Source: JAUMBM01 sp964645715
Lineage (GTDB): Bacteria; Bacteroidota; Bacteroidia; Chitinophagales; Saprospiraceae
Direction of reading: 5' to 3'
Length of the DNA stretch: 64,000 bases
Assembly: GCA_964645715.1 (NCBI GenBank)
Contig: CAZYAO010000003.1
Coordinates: forward strand, 81,655-145,654
Shown: positions 44,786-53,860 of the stretch, in pieces
How the letters are laid out: every line of letters begins with the position of its first letter
How positions within the stretch are numbered: the first letter of the stretch is position 1
Notes under the pieces: model-generated
What the model saw: the letters and a program-made list of their open reading frames with translations, nothing else
What the model was told of the DNA's origin: nothing
Database searches by the model: none
Made by a program: the position numbers and the translations under genes

Positions 44786-45700
44786 ATGAGTCTGCGAATT
44801 GTATTCATGGGCACGCCTGCGTTTGCTGCCTGCTCGCTTGCGTACCTGCTCGACCACGGGGTCAATATTGTGGGGGTGGTCACGGCGACGGATAAGTGGG
44901 GCGGCCGAGGTGGCAAGCAGCTGCTGCAGTCGGCGGTAAAACAGCTGGCGGTGGCGCGCAACCTGCCGCTGCTGCAGCCAGAAAAGCTGCGCGATCCGGC
45001 CTTCCTCGAGGCCCTGCGGGCCTGGAAGGCCGATCTGCAGCTGGTGGTGGCTTTTCGGATGCTGCCAGAGGTGGTGTGGTCGATGCCGCCCCGGGGTACC
45101 ATCAACCTGCATGCATCGCTGCTGCCCAAATACCGGGGCGCAGCGCCTATCAACTGGGCTATCATCCGGGGCGAACGGGAAACCGGCCTCACAACCTTTT
45201 TTTTACAGCATGCCATTGATACGGGCGACGTGCTGCTGCAGCGCGCTACGCCCATTGGCGACGATGAAACTGCCGGCGAGTTGCACGATCGCCTCATGCT
45301 GCTGGGCGCCGAGCTGCTGCTGGAGACGCTGCAGGGGCTCGAGGCGGGCAGCCTGCAGGCACAGCCGCAGGCTGCTGCCGAGGCGACACACGCACCCAAA
45401 ATTTTTCATGATACTTGCCGCATAGACTGTAATGCTCCTGCCAGCGAGGTGCACAATTTCATCAGGGGCATGAGCCCGTCACCGGGCGCCTGGCTGTCGC
45501 TCGAGGGTGAGGAAATTAAGCTGCTGCGGTCGCGTGTCGATGAGACACCGCACAACCTGCCGCCCGGCCAGTGGCTGGTGGGCAAAAAGGAAATCCGCCT
45601 GACTACCGCCCAGGGAGCGGTGCTGGTGGAGGAGCTGCAGCCGCAGGGGAAGCGCCGTATGTCGGCGGTTGATTATATCAATGGGCAGCGGAGTTCTTAG
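44786..45700 (+). CDS. fmt: Methionyl-tRNA formyltransferase
   Basis: A 304-residue enzyme formylating initiator Met-tRNA. RIVFMGTPAFA at the start, INLHASLLPKYRGAAPINWA (catalytic Asn-x-His) and DTGDVL (catalytic Asp) are intact; the C-terminal OB-like domain runs to DYINGQRSS. The last base of its TAG stop codon is the first base of a 19-bp hairpin at 45700-45741. Confidence 0.97.
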   Translation: MSLRIVFMGTPAFAACSLAYLLDHGVNIVGVVTATDKWGGRGGKQLLQSAVKQLAVARNLPLLQPEKLRDPAFLEALRAWKADLQLVVAFRMLPEVVWSMPPRGTINLHASLLPKYRGAAPINWAIIRGERETGLTTFFLQHAIDTGDVLLQRATPIGDDETAGELHDRLMLLGAELLLETLQGLEAGSLQAQPQAAAEATHAPKIFHDTCRIDCNAPASEVHNFIRGMSPSPGAWLSLEGEEIKLLRSRVDETPHNLPPGQWLVGKKEIRLTTAQGAVLVEELQPQGKRRMSAVDYINGQRSS

Positions 45701-45895
45701 TTTACACACATTGGCGGCTTGCGCCGCCAATGTGTGTAAACAAGCTATGTGTATTTGGCAGCGCAAGCCGCCAAATACACATAAAAGATTTTTTGGCGGC
45801 TTAAGCCGCCAATACACACAAAAGACTTTTTGGCGGCTTAAGCCGCCAAAAAGCCAACAGCATCTTATTTCGCAGCCTTTCGGCCGCGAAATAAG
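45700..45895. repeat. Cluster of five GGCGGC-centred stem-loops between fmt and a type IX cargo gene
   Basis: Five palindromic elements fill the whole 202-bp convergent spacer. (1) 45700-45741, 19-bp stem, loop TTGC. (2) 45746-45783, 17-pair stem with one mismatch A45760/C45769, loop GCAA. (3) 45793-45812, 8-bp stem, loop TTAA. (4) 45827-45852, 11-bp stem, loop TTAA. (5) 45864-45895, 13 pairs with one mismatch A45874/C45885, loop TTTC. Elements 2-4 are linked by a 42-bp tandem duplication (shared TACACAYAAAAGAYTTTTTG). Loops of 1 and 2 are complementary. Both mismatches are G.U in minus-strand RNA. Confidence 0.85.
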
Positions 45896-45902
45896 CACAG
45901 CC

Positions 45903-47624
45903 TCAATGCTTTACCAACCAACCAGTATGTGTCTTCTGGCGTGTCCGTACGTGCAGCATGTAGTGACCGGCAGGTAGCTGTCGCATGTCAAGGGTGGGGT
46001 TTTTCCGATTTAATATATGTAGCATAACCATTTTTCCTTGTGTATTCCAGCAGCTCACTGTAGCGATCTCCTCCTCAGGCCACTGAATTTGCAGCCAGTC
46101 GGTAGTCGGATTGGGGAACAGCAGGGGTGAAGTCTGCCCGGACTGCTGGCTGTCGGCACTGGGGGCGCCGTCGCGCAGGGGGATGAGGGCATTGGTGACA
46201 GCCACCGGTACCGCTCTTTCTTCGGCGGTCATGACCAGACAGTTGTCAATGGACAAAGGGAGCTGAAGGGCACCGGCAATCCATACCGGCGACCACTGCA
46301 GCGTGGCAATGGTGCCGCTGCCGCTGCGCGCCTGACCATCGCGCCTGACCATCGCACAGTCAATGCGGCCTTCAGCGGCATGTGTGTGGGTAAAAAAGAA
46401 TAATTCCTCTGGGCTGCCCAGCCATGAATTGACGGGCAGTAGACTGAAGCTGCCGCTTTCAATCATTTCGGGCGGGTAGGTGAGACTAAAGGCCAATCCG
46501 TATACCTGCTGGGCGGCTGCATCTTCATTGCCGTACTGCAGGCGGTAGTGGGCGGTAGGGAGCGAGGTGTAGAGGGTGTCGGCAGGGATGAAAAGCGGGG
46601 CGCGGCTGAGCTCAGCGGCTATGGGCAAGTCCGGCAGCATGTAGGTGCCGCCCGGCCAGAAGGGGGCCTGCTGGCCGTAATTGTCGGCAATCGCGTCTAT
46701 GTCCGAAGGCATGAGCTTGCCGTCGCCGTCGGCGTCTGCATGGGCGAAGTTGACGGCAGTGTGGGGGGTACTGCGCCCCCAGGCAATGGCTGCCTGTGCA
46801 TACCAGTCAACTATGCCTGCGTTGGGTCGCGGCCCGCTTTGCGGCCCAAAACGGCCGGCAGCCAGGCCTGTATATAATACGTCGTACTGATTGACGAGCC
46901 CGTTGGCATCGGCATCACCAGGGAATACGTACAGGCTCGGCTGCACGGTGATCATACCCTGACCAGTAGAAAAGGGAACGGCATCGGCAGTGCCTGAGAC
47001 GGCCTCGGCCGGAAAGGAAAAGACGTTGCCGTTGAGCAGGAAGGATACCATCGGCGGTGTCAGCACCGGCGAAATACCCGCCCGCCGGGGCTCAAAACAG
47101 ATGCGGATGATGGTCTCATCCTGCGGGATACTCACCGGACTGAACGACGGGCTTATCCAACTGTACAGCAGAACACCCGGAAAGGTGTTAAACTGCGGCC
47201 CCAGCCCCTCGTTGCCTTCCAGCGGGAATTCATTGCGCACAAATCGCAGGTGGCTGGTGTCAAATAGTACAGGGAGCTGAAAGCCTAACATATCGGTAAA
47301 CTGGCTCACTCTTACAGCAAGACAGAGCTCGCCGTAATGACCAGTACTCAGACTGTCGAGCCGTAGCCGGCAGGGGGGGCTGAGGAGTGTCTGGGGGGGC
47401 ACAGCCTGCCGGTTGCGGCGAAGGGAGTCAATGCGTCGCTGCCAGTCGCCAAAAGGCAGCATGGCCTCGGTGGGCAGCAAACAGACAGGGGGTGTTGGCA
47501 GTGCTATCGTACCGGATAACTGGTTGCGCACACTGGTCGAAACATTGAGCATCTGACCATAGACCGATGGCAGCGCCAGCGTGGCCAACGCCACGATGAT
47601 CATCAAAGAGCGATGTACTTTCAT
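45903..47624 (-). CDS. Type IX-sorted secreted protein with cohesin-like and dockerin-like modules
   Basis: 573 residues with a signal peptide (cleaved about 24, SVYGQ). An N-terminal cohesin-like beta domain (about 70-235: VSQFTDMLGFQLPVLFDTSH, FPGVLLYSWISP) is followed by two calcium-loop-like segments, PGDADANGLVNQYDVL (about 240) and HADADGDGKLMPSDIDAIAD (about 300), which together look like a dockerin type I pair, and a second cohesin-like domain (VYGLAFSLTYPPEMIESGSF). The last about 80 residues are a type A sorting domain (LLFPNPTTDWLQIQW, LPAGHYMLHVRT, ending LVKH). The ATG at 47624 gives the signal peptide; the frame opens at 47720. The partners are unknown. Confidence 0.85.
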   Translation of the reverse strand: MKVHRSLMIIVALATLALPSVYGQMLNVSTSVRNQLSGTIALPTPPVCLLPTEAMLPFGDWQRRIDSLRRNRQAVPPQTLLSPPCRLRLDSLSTGHYGELCLAVRVSQFTDMLGFQLPVLFDTSHLRFVRNEFPLEGNEGLGPQFNTFPGVLLYSWISPSFSPVSIPQDETIIRICFEPRRAGISPVLTPPMVSFLLNGNVFSFPAEAVSGTADAVPFSTGQGMITVQPSLYVFPGDADANGLVNQYDVLYTGLAAGRFGPQSGPRPNAGIVDWYAQAAIAWGRSTPHTAVNFAHADADGDGKLMPSDIDAIADNYGQQAPFWPGGTYMLPDLPIAAELSRAPLFIPADTLYTSLPTAHYRLQYGNEDAAAQQVYGLAFSLTYPPEMIESGSFSLLPVNSWLGSPEELFFFTHTHAAEGRIDCAMVRRDGQARSGSGTIATLQWSPVWIAGALQLPLSIDNCLVMTAEERAVPVAVTNALIPLRDGAPSADSQQSGQTSPLLFPNPTTDWLQIQWPEEEIATVSCWNTQGKMVMLHILNRKNPTLDMRQLPAGHYMLHVRTRQKTHTGWLVKH

Positions 47625-47754
47625 TCTGTACCATTTTTTTCCGAGCCCAAGGGGGGCCTTGTTACGGCTTACTCTGTAATGCCGGCCTGCGCAGCAGCGC
47701 ACCGGCAACCTATTATGCATTACTGAAATCGTGCCAATTTTTTGGGGATTTTGA

Positions 47755-47762
47755 TATCTTTG
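47755..47762 (+). promoter_or_regulatory. -7 box TATCTTTG upstream of the S46 peptidase gene
   Basis: An exact TAnnTTTG match. Transcription would begin near 47769, after the in-frame ATG at 47764, so the ATG at 47800 is the likelier start. Confidence 0.45.
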
Positions 47763-47799
47763 TATGGACTGGGAAAAAATTATTCAAACCTATACACTT

Positions 47800-49974
47800 A
47801 TGAGAGTAAGAATCCTCACTTTTTGTGCTTTTGTGTTGCTGCTGACGTCAGCCCTGCGCGGGGGCGAAGGGATGTGGTTGCCGCTGTTGCTGTCACAGCT
47901 CAATGAAGCCGAAATGAAGTCGATGGGCATGAAAATGTCTGCCGAGGACATCTACAGCGTCAACAAAGGAAGCCTCAAAGATGCTATCGTGCATTTCGGA
48001 GGCTTTTGTACCGGGGAGGTTATCTCTTCGCAGGGCTTGGTACTCACCAATCACCACTGTGGCTACGGGCAGATACAGTATCACTCCAGCTTGTCAAATA
48101 ACTATTTGCAGGATGGCTTTTGGGCAGCAACCAAAGCAGATGAGTTGCCCAACCAAGGACTCTTTGTCACGTTTATCGTGCGCATCGAAGATGTAACGGC
48201 CACAGCGCTGGCCAATACCAATGATGAGATGAGCGAGCGCGAACGGCAGTCGACAATCGATAAAAATCTGGGTTTGCTTCGGCAAGGTTATCGCAAGGAG
48301 ACCTGGGAGGAGATTTTGATCCGCCCTTTTTTTAATGGCAACCAGTACTTTTTATTTGTTACGGAGACCTATAAGGATGTCCGGCTGGTGGGGGCTCCGC
48401 CATCCAGTATCGGTAAGTTTGGCGCCGATACGGACAACTGGGTGTGGCCGCGGCATACGGGCGATTTTGCGCTGTTTCGCATCTATGCAGGTCCCGACAA
48501 CAAGCCGGCAGAGTACTCGCCCAATAACGTTCCTTTCAAACCACGCAAGCATCTGCCGGTAAGCCTCGACGGGGTGGCACCGGATGATTTTACCATGGTC
48601 TTTGGTTTCCCCGGCCGCACCGATCAGTACCTGCCGGCGGCTGCCATCGACCAGCGGGTCAATGTGCTCAATCCTGTGCGCATTGGTATCCGCGATCGCT
48701 CGCTGGCCATCATGGATGCTGCCATGCGCAGGGATCCGCAGGTGAAAATCCAGTACGCGTCTAAGCAGGCGCGCATCGCCAATGCCTGGAAAAAGTGGAT
48801 TGGTGAGACACAAGGGGTCAGGCAGACCAATGGCGTCCAAAAGCGGCGCGAAATGGAGGAGGAGTTTCGCCGACGGCTAGCCGCCAATCCAAAGTGGAAT
48901 ACAGCCTTTGGCAGCCTGCTGCCCGAAATGGAACGCCTATACCGCGAAATTGAGCCGCTGGCGGTCAGCCGCGATTATGTGATGGAGATCGCACTCCGCA
49001 ATGTGGAGCTGTTTCAGCTGATGAACAGCCTGCATACCTACAACCGAATCATGAAAAGCTCGGGCGAGGCTGCGCTGGAAGGGCGCTCTAAACAGGTGAT
49101 CACGATACTTGAGGACTTTTACAAGGATTTTAATATAGGCGTTGATCAGGAGATTGCGACTGCGTTGCTGGATATCTATTTCAATAAAGTACAGGTAAGT
49201 CATTTGTCTCCTTTCGCAGTGGAACAAATCAATCAGGAGGGAAAGGATTATGCCGCGCTGACGCGTGCCCTCTACCTGAAGTCTCTTTTTACCCAAAAGG
49301 ATAAGGTGCTGGCCATGGCCAACGAAAATCTGCCAGAGCTCATCCGGCAGCTGGACAATGACTACGCTTACCAGTTTGTGCGCGCAATCCTGGACCATCA
49401 TGATAAGGTGGTCATGCCGGACTATCAGCCGTTGGAGGATAAACTCAACGCGCTCCAGCGTAAGTACATGATGGCACTGATGGTTGTCTTTCCTGAAAGA
49501 CGGTTCTACCCGGATGCCAACTCAACCATGCGGGTGACCTATGGACAGGTGGCGGGCTATAAGACTCCGGAAAAGAACTACGATTTTATGACGGATCTGG
49601 ATGGTATGGTGGCCAAATATGTGCCCGGTGACTATGAGTTCGATCTGCCTCCGCGGCTGCTGGAGCTGCACAAAGCCAAGGACTATGGCCGCTATGCGCT
49701 TCCAGATGGCCGTATGCCTGTCTGTTTTATTGGTTCCAACCATACAACGGGCGGCAATTCCGGTAGTCCTGCCATCGATGCGCATGGCAATCTGATCGGA
49801 CTCAATTTTGACCGTACCTGGGAGGGCACCATGAGTGATGTTCACTACGATGCTTCGATCTGTCGGAATATCATGGTCGACCTGAGATACATTCTTTTTA
49901 TCATTGACAAATTTGCAGGGGCAACCCACTTGGTTGATGAGATGACGCTGGTGTATCCCAAGTCAGGAAAATAA
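47800..49974 (+). CDS. S46-family dipeptidyl-peptidase (DPP7/DPP11-like)
   Basis: A 724-residue periplasmic serine exopeptidase releasing dipeptides from oligopeptides. The signal peptide ends near RGGEG, before MWLP. The catalytic triad is visible: His in LTNHHCGYGQIQYHSS, Asp in GADTDNWVWPRHTGDF, Ser in TTGGNSGSPAID. The residue that sets P1 preference lies in LNFDRTWEGTMSD: an arginine there (FDR) resembles the Asp/Glu-specific DPP11 type, whereas DPP7 has glycine. The start at 47800 is preferred to 47764 because of the promoter position and signal peptide. It is followed by a weak hairpin near 49998-50036. Confidence 0.93.
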   Translation: MRVRILTFCAFVLLLTSALRGGEGMWLPLLLSQLNEAEMKSMGMKMSAEDIYSVNKGSLKDAIVHFGGFCTGEVISSQGLVLTNHHCGYGQIQYHSSLSNNYLQDGFWAATKADELPNQGLFVTFIVRIEDVTATALANTNDEMSERERQSTIDKNLGLLRQGYRKETWEEILIRPFFNGNQYFLFVTETYKDVRLVGAPPSSIGKFGADTDNWVWPRHTGDFALFRIYAGPDNKPAEYSPNNVPFKPRKHLPVSLDGVAPDDFTMVFGFPGRTDQYLPAAAIDQRVNVLNPVRIGIRDRSLAIMDAAMRRDPQVKIQYASKQARIANAWKKWIGETQGVRQTNGVQKRREMEEEFRRRLAANPKWNTAFGSLLPEMERLYREIEPLAVSRDYVMEIALRNVELFQLMNSLHTYNRIMKSSGEAALEGRSKQVITILEDFYKDFNIGVDQEIATALLDIYFNKVQVSHLSPFAVEQINQEGKDYAALTRALYLKSLFTQKDKVLAMANENLPELIRQLDNDYAYQFVRAILDHHDKVVMPDYQPLEDKLNALQRKYMMALMVVFPERRFYPDANSTMRVTYGQVAGYKTPEKNYDFMTDLDGMVAKYVPGDYEFDLPPRLLELHKAKDYGRYALPDGRMPVCFIGSNHTTGGNSGSPAIDAHGNLIGLNFDRTWEGTMSDVHYDASICRNIMVDLRYILFIIDKFAGATHLVDEMTLVYPKSGK

Positions 49975-49997
49975 AGACGGTCGTTTTATATACGAAA

Positions 49998-50036
49998 ATG
50001 ACGCCCTTGCCTCCGGAATTGCCGGAGGGAGGGCAT
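49998..50036 (+). terminator. Imperfect stem-loop after the S46 peptidase gene
   Basis: A GC-rich imperfect inverted repeat, CCTCCGG/CCGGAGG, with outer GCCC/GGGC pairs, about 25 nt after the stop. No strong T-tract. Confidence 0.45.
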
Positions 50037-50107
50037 CATGACGACCAGAAAATATGATTGCGGCTCGCGCTGTTGCTTGCCCAACTTACCCACAACTGCC
50101 AATAATC

Positions 50108-51981
50108 ATGCCAAAGTTGTCGACTCTTCTCATTTTGTTACTGGGCTGTTTTATCCTGCAGGGTCAGGCGTCATCGCCAATGGCTACTTCTGCTGTTTAT
50201 GACGCGCGCAAATCGGTGGTTGTCGATTCGGCGGCAGTAGTATCGCCACATCCGCTGGCCACACTTGTGGGGGTTGAGGTGATGCGCAGGGGAGGTAATG
50301 CCGTGGATGCTGCCGTGGCGGTACAGTTTGCCATAGCGGTTGTGTATCCGAGGGCTGGCAATATCGGCGGGGGTGGACTGATGGTCATTCGGGAGGCCGA
50401 CGGGGCAACAGCTGCGCTCGATTATCGGGAAAAGGCCCCCGCAGCTGCAAGCCGCGACATGTTTCTCGATAGTGCGGGCAGCCCGGTCGCAGGGCTGAGT
50501 ACCGATGGGCATCTGGCAGCAGGAGTGCCTGGCACGGTGGCTGGTCTGGTGGAGGCACATAAACGCTACGGCAAACTCGACTGGGAGGAACTGTTGCAGC
50601 CGGCTATCGATCTGGCTGCCAATGGTTTTGCAATCACAACTGCGGAAGCAGAGCGCTTGCGCAACTTTCAGGGTGATTTTCGTACTTACAACGATGAGGG
50701 TTGTGCTTTCATTCGTGATAATTGGCAGGCAGGGGATCTGCTGGTACAGAAAGACTTGGCAGCTGCCCTGAGGCGCATTCAGCAGCGGGGTCATGATGGG
50801 TTCTATCGCGGGGAGACGGCTGCTTTGATTGTCGATGAGATGCGTGAAGGGGGCGGACTTATCACTGCTCGTGACCTCAGGGATTATCGCGCGCAGTGGC
50901 GGACACCCGTGAGTGGCTACTACCGGGGCCATAAGGTAATTTCCATGCCGCCGCCTTCGAGTGGTGGGGTGGCTTTGTTGCAAATGCTGGCAGCCTGCGA
51001 ACCTTATCCCTTGGGTAGCTACGGATTTCAACGGCCTGCAGCAGTACACCTTGTGGTGGAAGCTGCCCGAAGGGCGTATGCTGACCGGGCTGCCTGGCTG
51101 GGTGATACCGATTATTTNNNNNNNNNNNNNNNNNNNNNNNNNNNNNNNNNNNNNNNNNNNNNNNNNNNNNNNNNNNNNNNNNNNNNNNNNNNNNNNNNNN
51201 NNNNNNNNNNNNNNNNNCTGCCCGAAGGGCGTATGCTGACCGGGCTGCCTGGCTGGGTGATACCGATTATTTTCCGGTGCCTGTCAGCAGCCTGATCGAT
51301 ACGGCCTATGTGCGTACACGTATGCGTACGTACGATCCCGCTCATGCATCGCCCAGCGACAGCATTGCAGGGGGCAACAGGACACTGCTGAAGGAGAGTT
51401 TCGAGACTACACATACGTCAGTCGTAGACCCTATGGGGAATGCGGTTTCGGTAACGACCACACTCAACTCCAATTACGGTTGTAAGGTGCTGGTAGACGG
51501 GGGTGGCTTTTTTCTCAATAACGAGATGGATGACTTTAGTGTCAAGCCCGGCGTCCCCAACCAGTTTGGGCTGGTAGGGTCCGAGGCCAATGCCATAGCT
51601 CCCGGCAAGCGCATGCTAAGTTCAATGACGCCAACCATCGTGGAGAAGGATGGCCGCTTGTTTATGCTGCTGGGCGCTCCCGGTGGCTCCACTATTATTA
51701 CTTCGGTGCTGCAGGTGATGATGAATGTAATTGATTTTAATATGCCGCTCGATAAGGCCATTCAGGCGCCGCGTTTTCACCACCAGTGGCTGCCTGATGA
51801 GATTATGGTTGAAAAAAATGGTATCTCACCAACAGCCAGGGCTGTCCTGGAGGTCATGGGCCATCGTTTTCGGGACGTAAAGTCATTGGCAGTCGTCAAA
51901 GCAATTCATGTGCGGGCCGATGGTAAGCTGCACGCTGCCGGTGACCACCGCAATCCCGATGATCATGCAGCGGGCTGGTAA
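50108..51981 (+). CDS. ggt: Gamma-glutamyltransferase (ggt), split by a false gap
   Basis: A periplasmic N-terminal-nucleophile hydrolase that cleaves glutathione and other gamma-glutamyl peptides. The signal peptide is about 1-20 (ILQGQ). Motifs: GGNAVDAAVAVQFAIAVVYP, GNIGGGGLMV, GVPGTVAGLVEAHKRYG, and the autocleavage/nucleophile region FETTHTSVVDPMGNAVSVTT with Thr as nucleophile. GAPGGSTIITSVLQVMMNV and the small-subunit end follow. The two contig ends flanking the 100 N repeat the same 55 bp (51063-51117 and 51218-51272); merging them restores a continuous 572-residue frame (EAARRAYADRAAWLGDTDYF). Confidence 0.95.
51118..51217. other. Assembly gap (100 N) with 55-bp overlapping contig ends
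   Basis: The 55 bp before the gap are identical to the 55 bp after it. The true gap is therefore negative; the N run and one copy are artefacts. Confidence 0.95.
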
Positions 51982-52023
51982 TGGGGGTTGAATTCCGACA
52001 GGTTTTTGAATCTGTGCCTTCAC

Positions 52024-52105
52024 GCCGGGGGGCTGCTTATCAAAGATACAAACGGCGACTTTCGTACTGAATACGGAAGTACCCCATGCCGGGGGCTGCT
52101 TATCA
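52024..52105. repeat. Direct repeat flanking a small stem-loop, between ggt and GH32 genes
   Basis: GCCGGGGGCTGCTTATCA occurs at 52088-52105 and, with one extra G, at 52024-52042 (offset 64). Between them is a 9-pair inverted repeat ACTTTCGTA/TACGGAAGT (about 52059-52081). It lies 89 nt before the GH32 start. Confidence 0.55.
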
Positions 52106-52193
52106 GACGTTTAGTTTGATTGTCTCCCGGAAAGCACCCGGCCAGGCAAAGCAAAGGTAAATGAAATTGGTAATCAATCAGCGAATCAATCGT

Positions 52194-53789
52194 ATGCGCA
52201 AATTGCTGTTTTTTATGTTATTGCCGGTAGCTTTTTTATACAGCTGCCAGCAGGATGGCCAGGCGCCGGCGGAGGCCGCTGCTGCCGATAAGCCGCTGCC
52301 CACAGAGCCTCACCGGCCGGCTTATCACTTTACGCCGGAGGCCAACTGGATGAATGATCCCAACGGCATGGTATTCTATGAGGGTGAATATCACCTGTTT
52401 TTTCAATACTATCCCGACAGCACAGTATGGGGCCCTATGCACTGGGGGCATGCTGTCAGCAAGGATCTGGTACATTGGGAGGAGCTGCCGATTGCACTTT
52501 ATCCAGACTCGCTGGGGTATGTGTTTTCGGGAAGTGCCGTGGTGGACTGGAAAAACACTTCCGGCTTCGGTAAGAATGGCCAGCCTCCGCTGGTGGCTAT
52601 TTTTACTTACCACGATATGGCTGCTGAAAAAGCAGGGCGCACTGATTATCAGTCGCAGGCCATTGCCTACAGCAATGACCGTGGGCGCACTTGGACGAAG
52701 TATTCGGGCAATCCTGTACTACCCAATCCGGGTATCAAAGATATCAGGGATCCTAAAGTAATATGGGATGCCGACAGGAATCGCTGGGTGATGGTGCTGG
52801 CTGTAGGCGATCATGTGAGCTTTTATCAGTCACCCGACCTGAAACAGTGGACTTTTCTCAGTGATTTTGGCAAAGACAAGGGGGCGCACGGGGGTGTCTG
52901 GGAGTGTCCTGACCTCTTCCCGATGACCATTGCCGGCACCAATGATGTGCGCTGGGTGCTGCTGGTGAGTCTCAATCCGGGTGGCCCCAACGGAGGGTCG
53001 GCGACGCAGTATTTCGTCGGCTTTTTCGATGGTGAAAAATTTGCGCTGGACTACGATTTTACCCGTAGGCTGGATGCCGGCGAGGCCGTGTGGATCGACT
53101 GGGGAAGGGATAACTACGCGGGGGTAACTTGGTCAGATGTGCCGCCACAAGACGGCCGCCGCCTGTTTATTGGCTGGATGTCCAATTGGGACTATGCAAC
53201 GGTAACGCCTACCCAGCGTTGGCGCAGTGCCATGACGGTGCCGCGCGAGCTGGTGCTGCAGCGGACGCTGCAGGGCTTGCGACTGTTTACCTCACCGGCA
53301 AAGGAGCTGGAAAAAATGCGCAGGCAGCAGTATGAATGGAAGGATATACGGGTTGAGGGGGAACTGAATATGGGCGAAAAACTGACTTTTAGTCCCACCG
53401 TTGCCGAAATTGTGCTGGAAGGCGAATGGCCGGTCGACGGGGCCATGGATTTTGGTTTCGAATGGTCCAATGCCCAAGGGCAGAAGTACCGGCTTGGTTA
53501 TGATCCGGTTCGGCGTATCGCGTACAGCGATCGTACACGCTCGGGCAAGGTGGACTTTGATCCCGATTTTGCAGCGGGGCGGCATACCGCTATGGGAGCC
53601 ATGAAGGGCAATGCGATCCAGTGGCGTATCTATATCGACAGGGCTTCCTGTGAGCTTTTTGCCAATGAGGGGGCGAGCTGTATGACCAACGTATTTTTCC
53701 CTGAGGAAGACTTCAGTCAGCTGCGCTTCTATGCGCAGGGCGGCGCTATCAATATCAAGCGCATGACGGTGTATGAACTCAGGCAGTAA
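52194..53789 (+). CDS. GH32 glycoside hydrolase (levanase/invertase-like) lipoprotein
   Basis: A 531-residue predicted lipoprotein (lipobox LYSC, Cys18 from the ATG at 52194; an in-frame ATG at 52161 gives a longer, less typical signal). The GH32 catalytic residues are present: the nucleophile in NWMNDPNG, the transition-state stabiliser in DIRDPKV, and the acid/base Glu in WECPDLFP. The second, C-terminal beta-sandwich domain ends YELRQ. Expected substrates are sucrose, levan or inulin-type fructans; specificity cannot be read. It is surface- or periplasm-anchored. No SusC/SusD pair is adjacent. Confidence 0.94.
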   Translation: MRKLLFFMLLPVAFLYSCQQDGQAPAEAAAADKPLPTEPHRPAYHFTPEANWMNDPNGMVFYEGEYHLFFQYYPDSTVWGPMHWGHAVSKDLVHWEELPIALYPDSLGYVFSGSAVVDWKNTSGFGKNGQPPLVAIFTYHDMAAEKAGRTDYQSQAIAYSNDRGRTWTKYSGNPVLPNPGIKDIRDPKVIWDADRNRWVMVLAVGDHVSFYQSPDLKQWTFLSDFGKDKGAHGGVWECPDLFPMTIAGTNDVRWVLLVSLNPGGPNGGSATQYFVGFFDGEKFALDYDFTRRLDAGEAVWIDWGRDNYAGVTWSDVPPQDGRRLFIGWMSNWDYATVTPTQRWRSAMTVPRELVLQRTLQGLRLFTSPAKELEKMRRQQYEWKDIRVEGELNMGEKLTFSPTVAEIVLEGEWPVDGAMDFGFEWSNAQGQKYRLGYDPVRRIAYSDRTRSGKVDFDPDFAAGRHTAMGAMKGNAIQWRIYIDRASCELFANEGASCMTNVFFPEEDFSQLRFYAQGGAINIKRMTVYELRQ

Positions 53790-53798
53790 AGAAAGGCA

Positions 53799-53856
53799 GC
53801 AATTTCACGATTACTCTTTGGCAGCTGCAGCCGCCAAAGAGTAATCATGAAATTGC
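53799..53856 (-). terminator. 27-pair stem-loop between GH32 and sulP genes
   Basis: Stem 53799-53825 with 53830-53856, loop TGCA, starting 5 nt after the sulP stop on the minus strand. Two mismatches, C53808/A53847 and A53823/C53832, both become G.U in minus-strand RNA. The centre is TTTGGCAGC-TGCA-GCCGCCAAA. Confidence 0.85.
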
Positions 53857-53860
53857 CTCA

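Noticed and set aside
44608..45399. N-terminal extension of the alpha/beta hydrolase
   Set aside because: It is a Ser/Ala/Cys-rich shadow frame antisense to fmt; the ATG at 44607 gives the family start.
45700..45895. CRISPR-like array
   Set aside because: The repeated units are palindromic hairpins of varying length joined by a 42-bp tandem duplication; no constant repeat with unique spacers and no cas genes.
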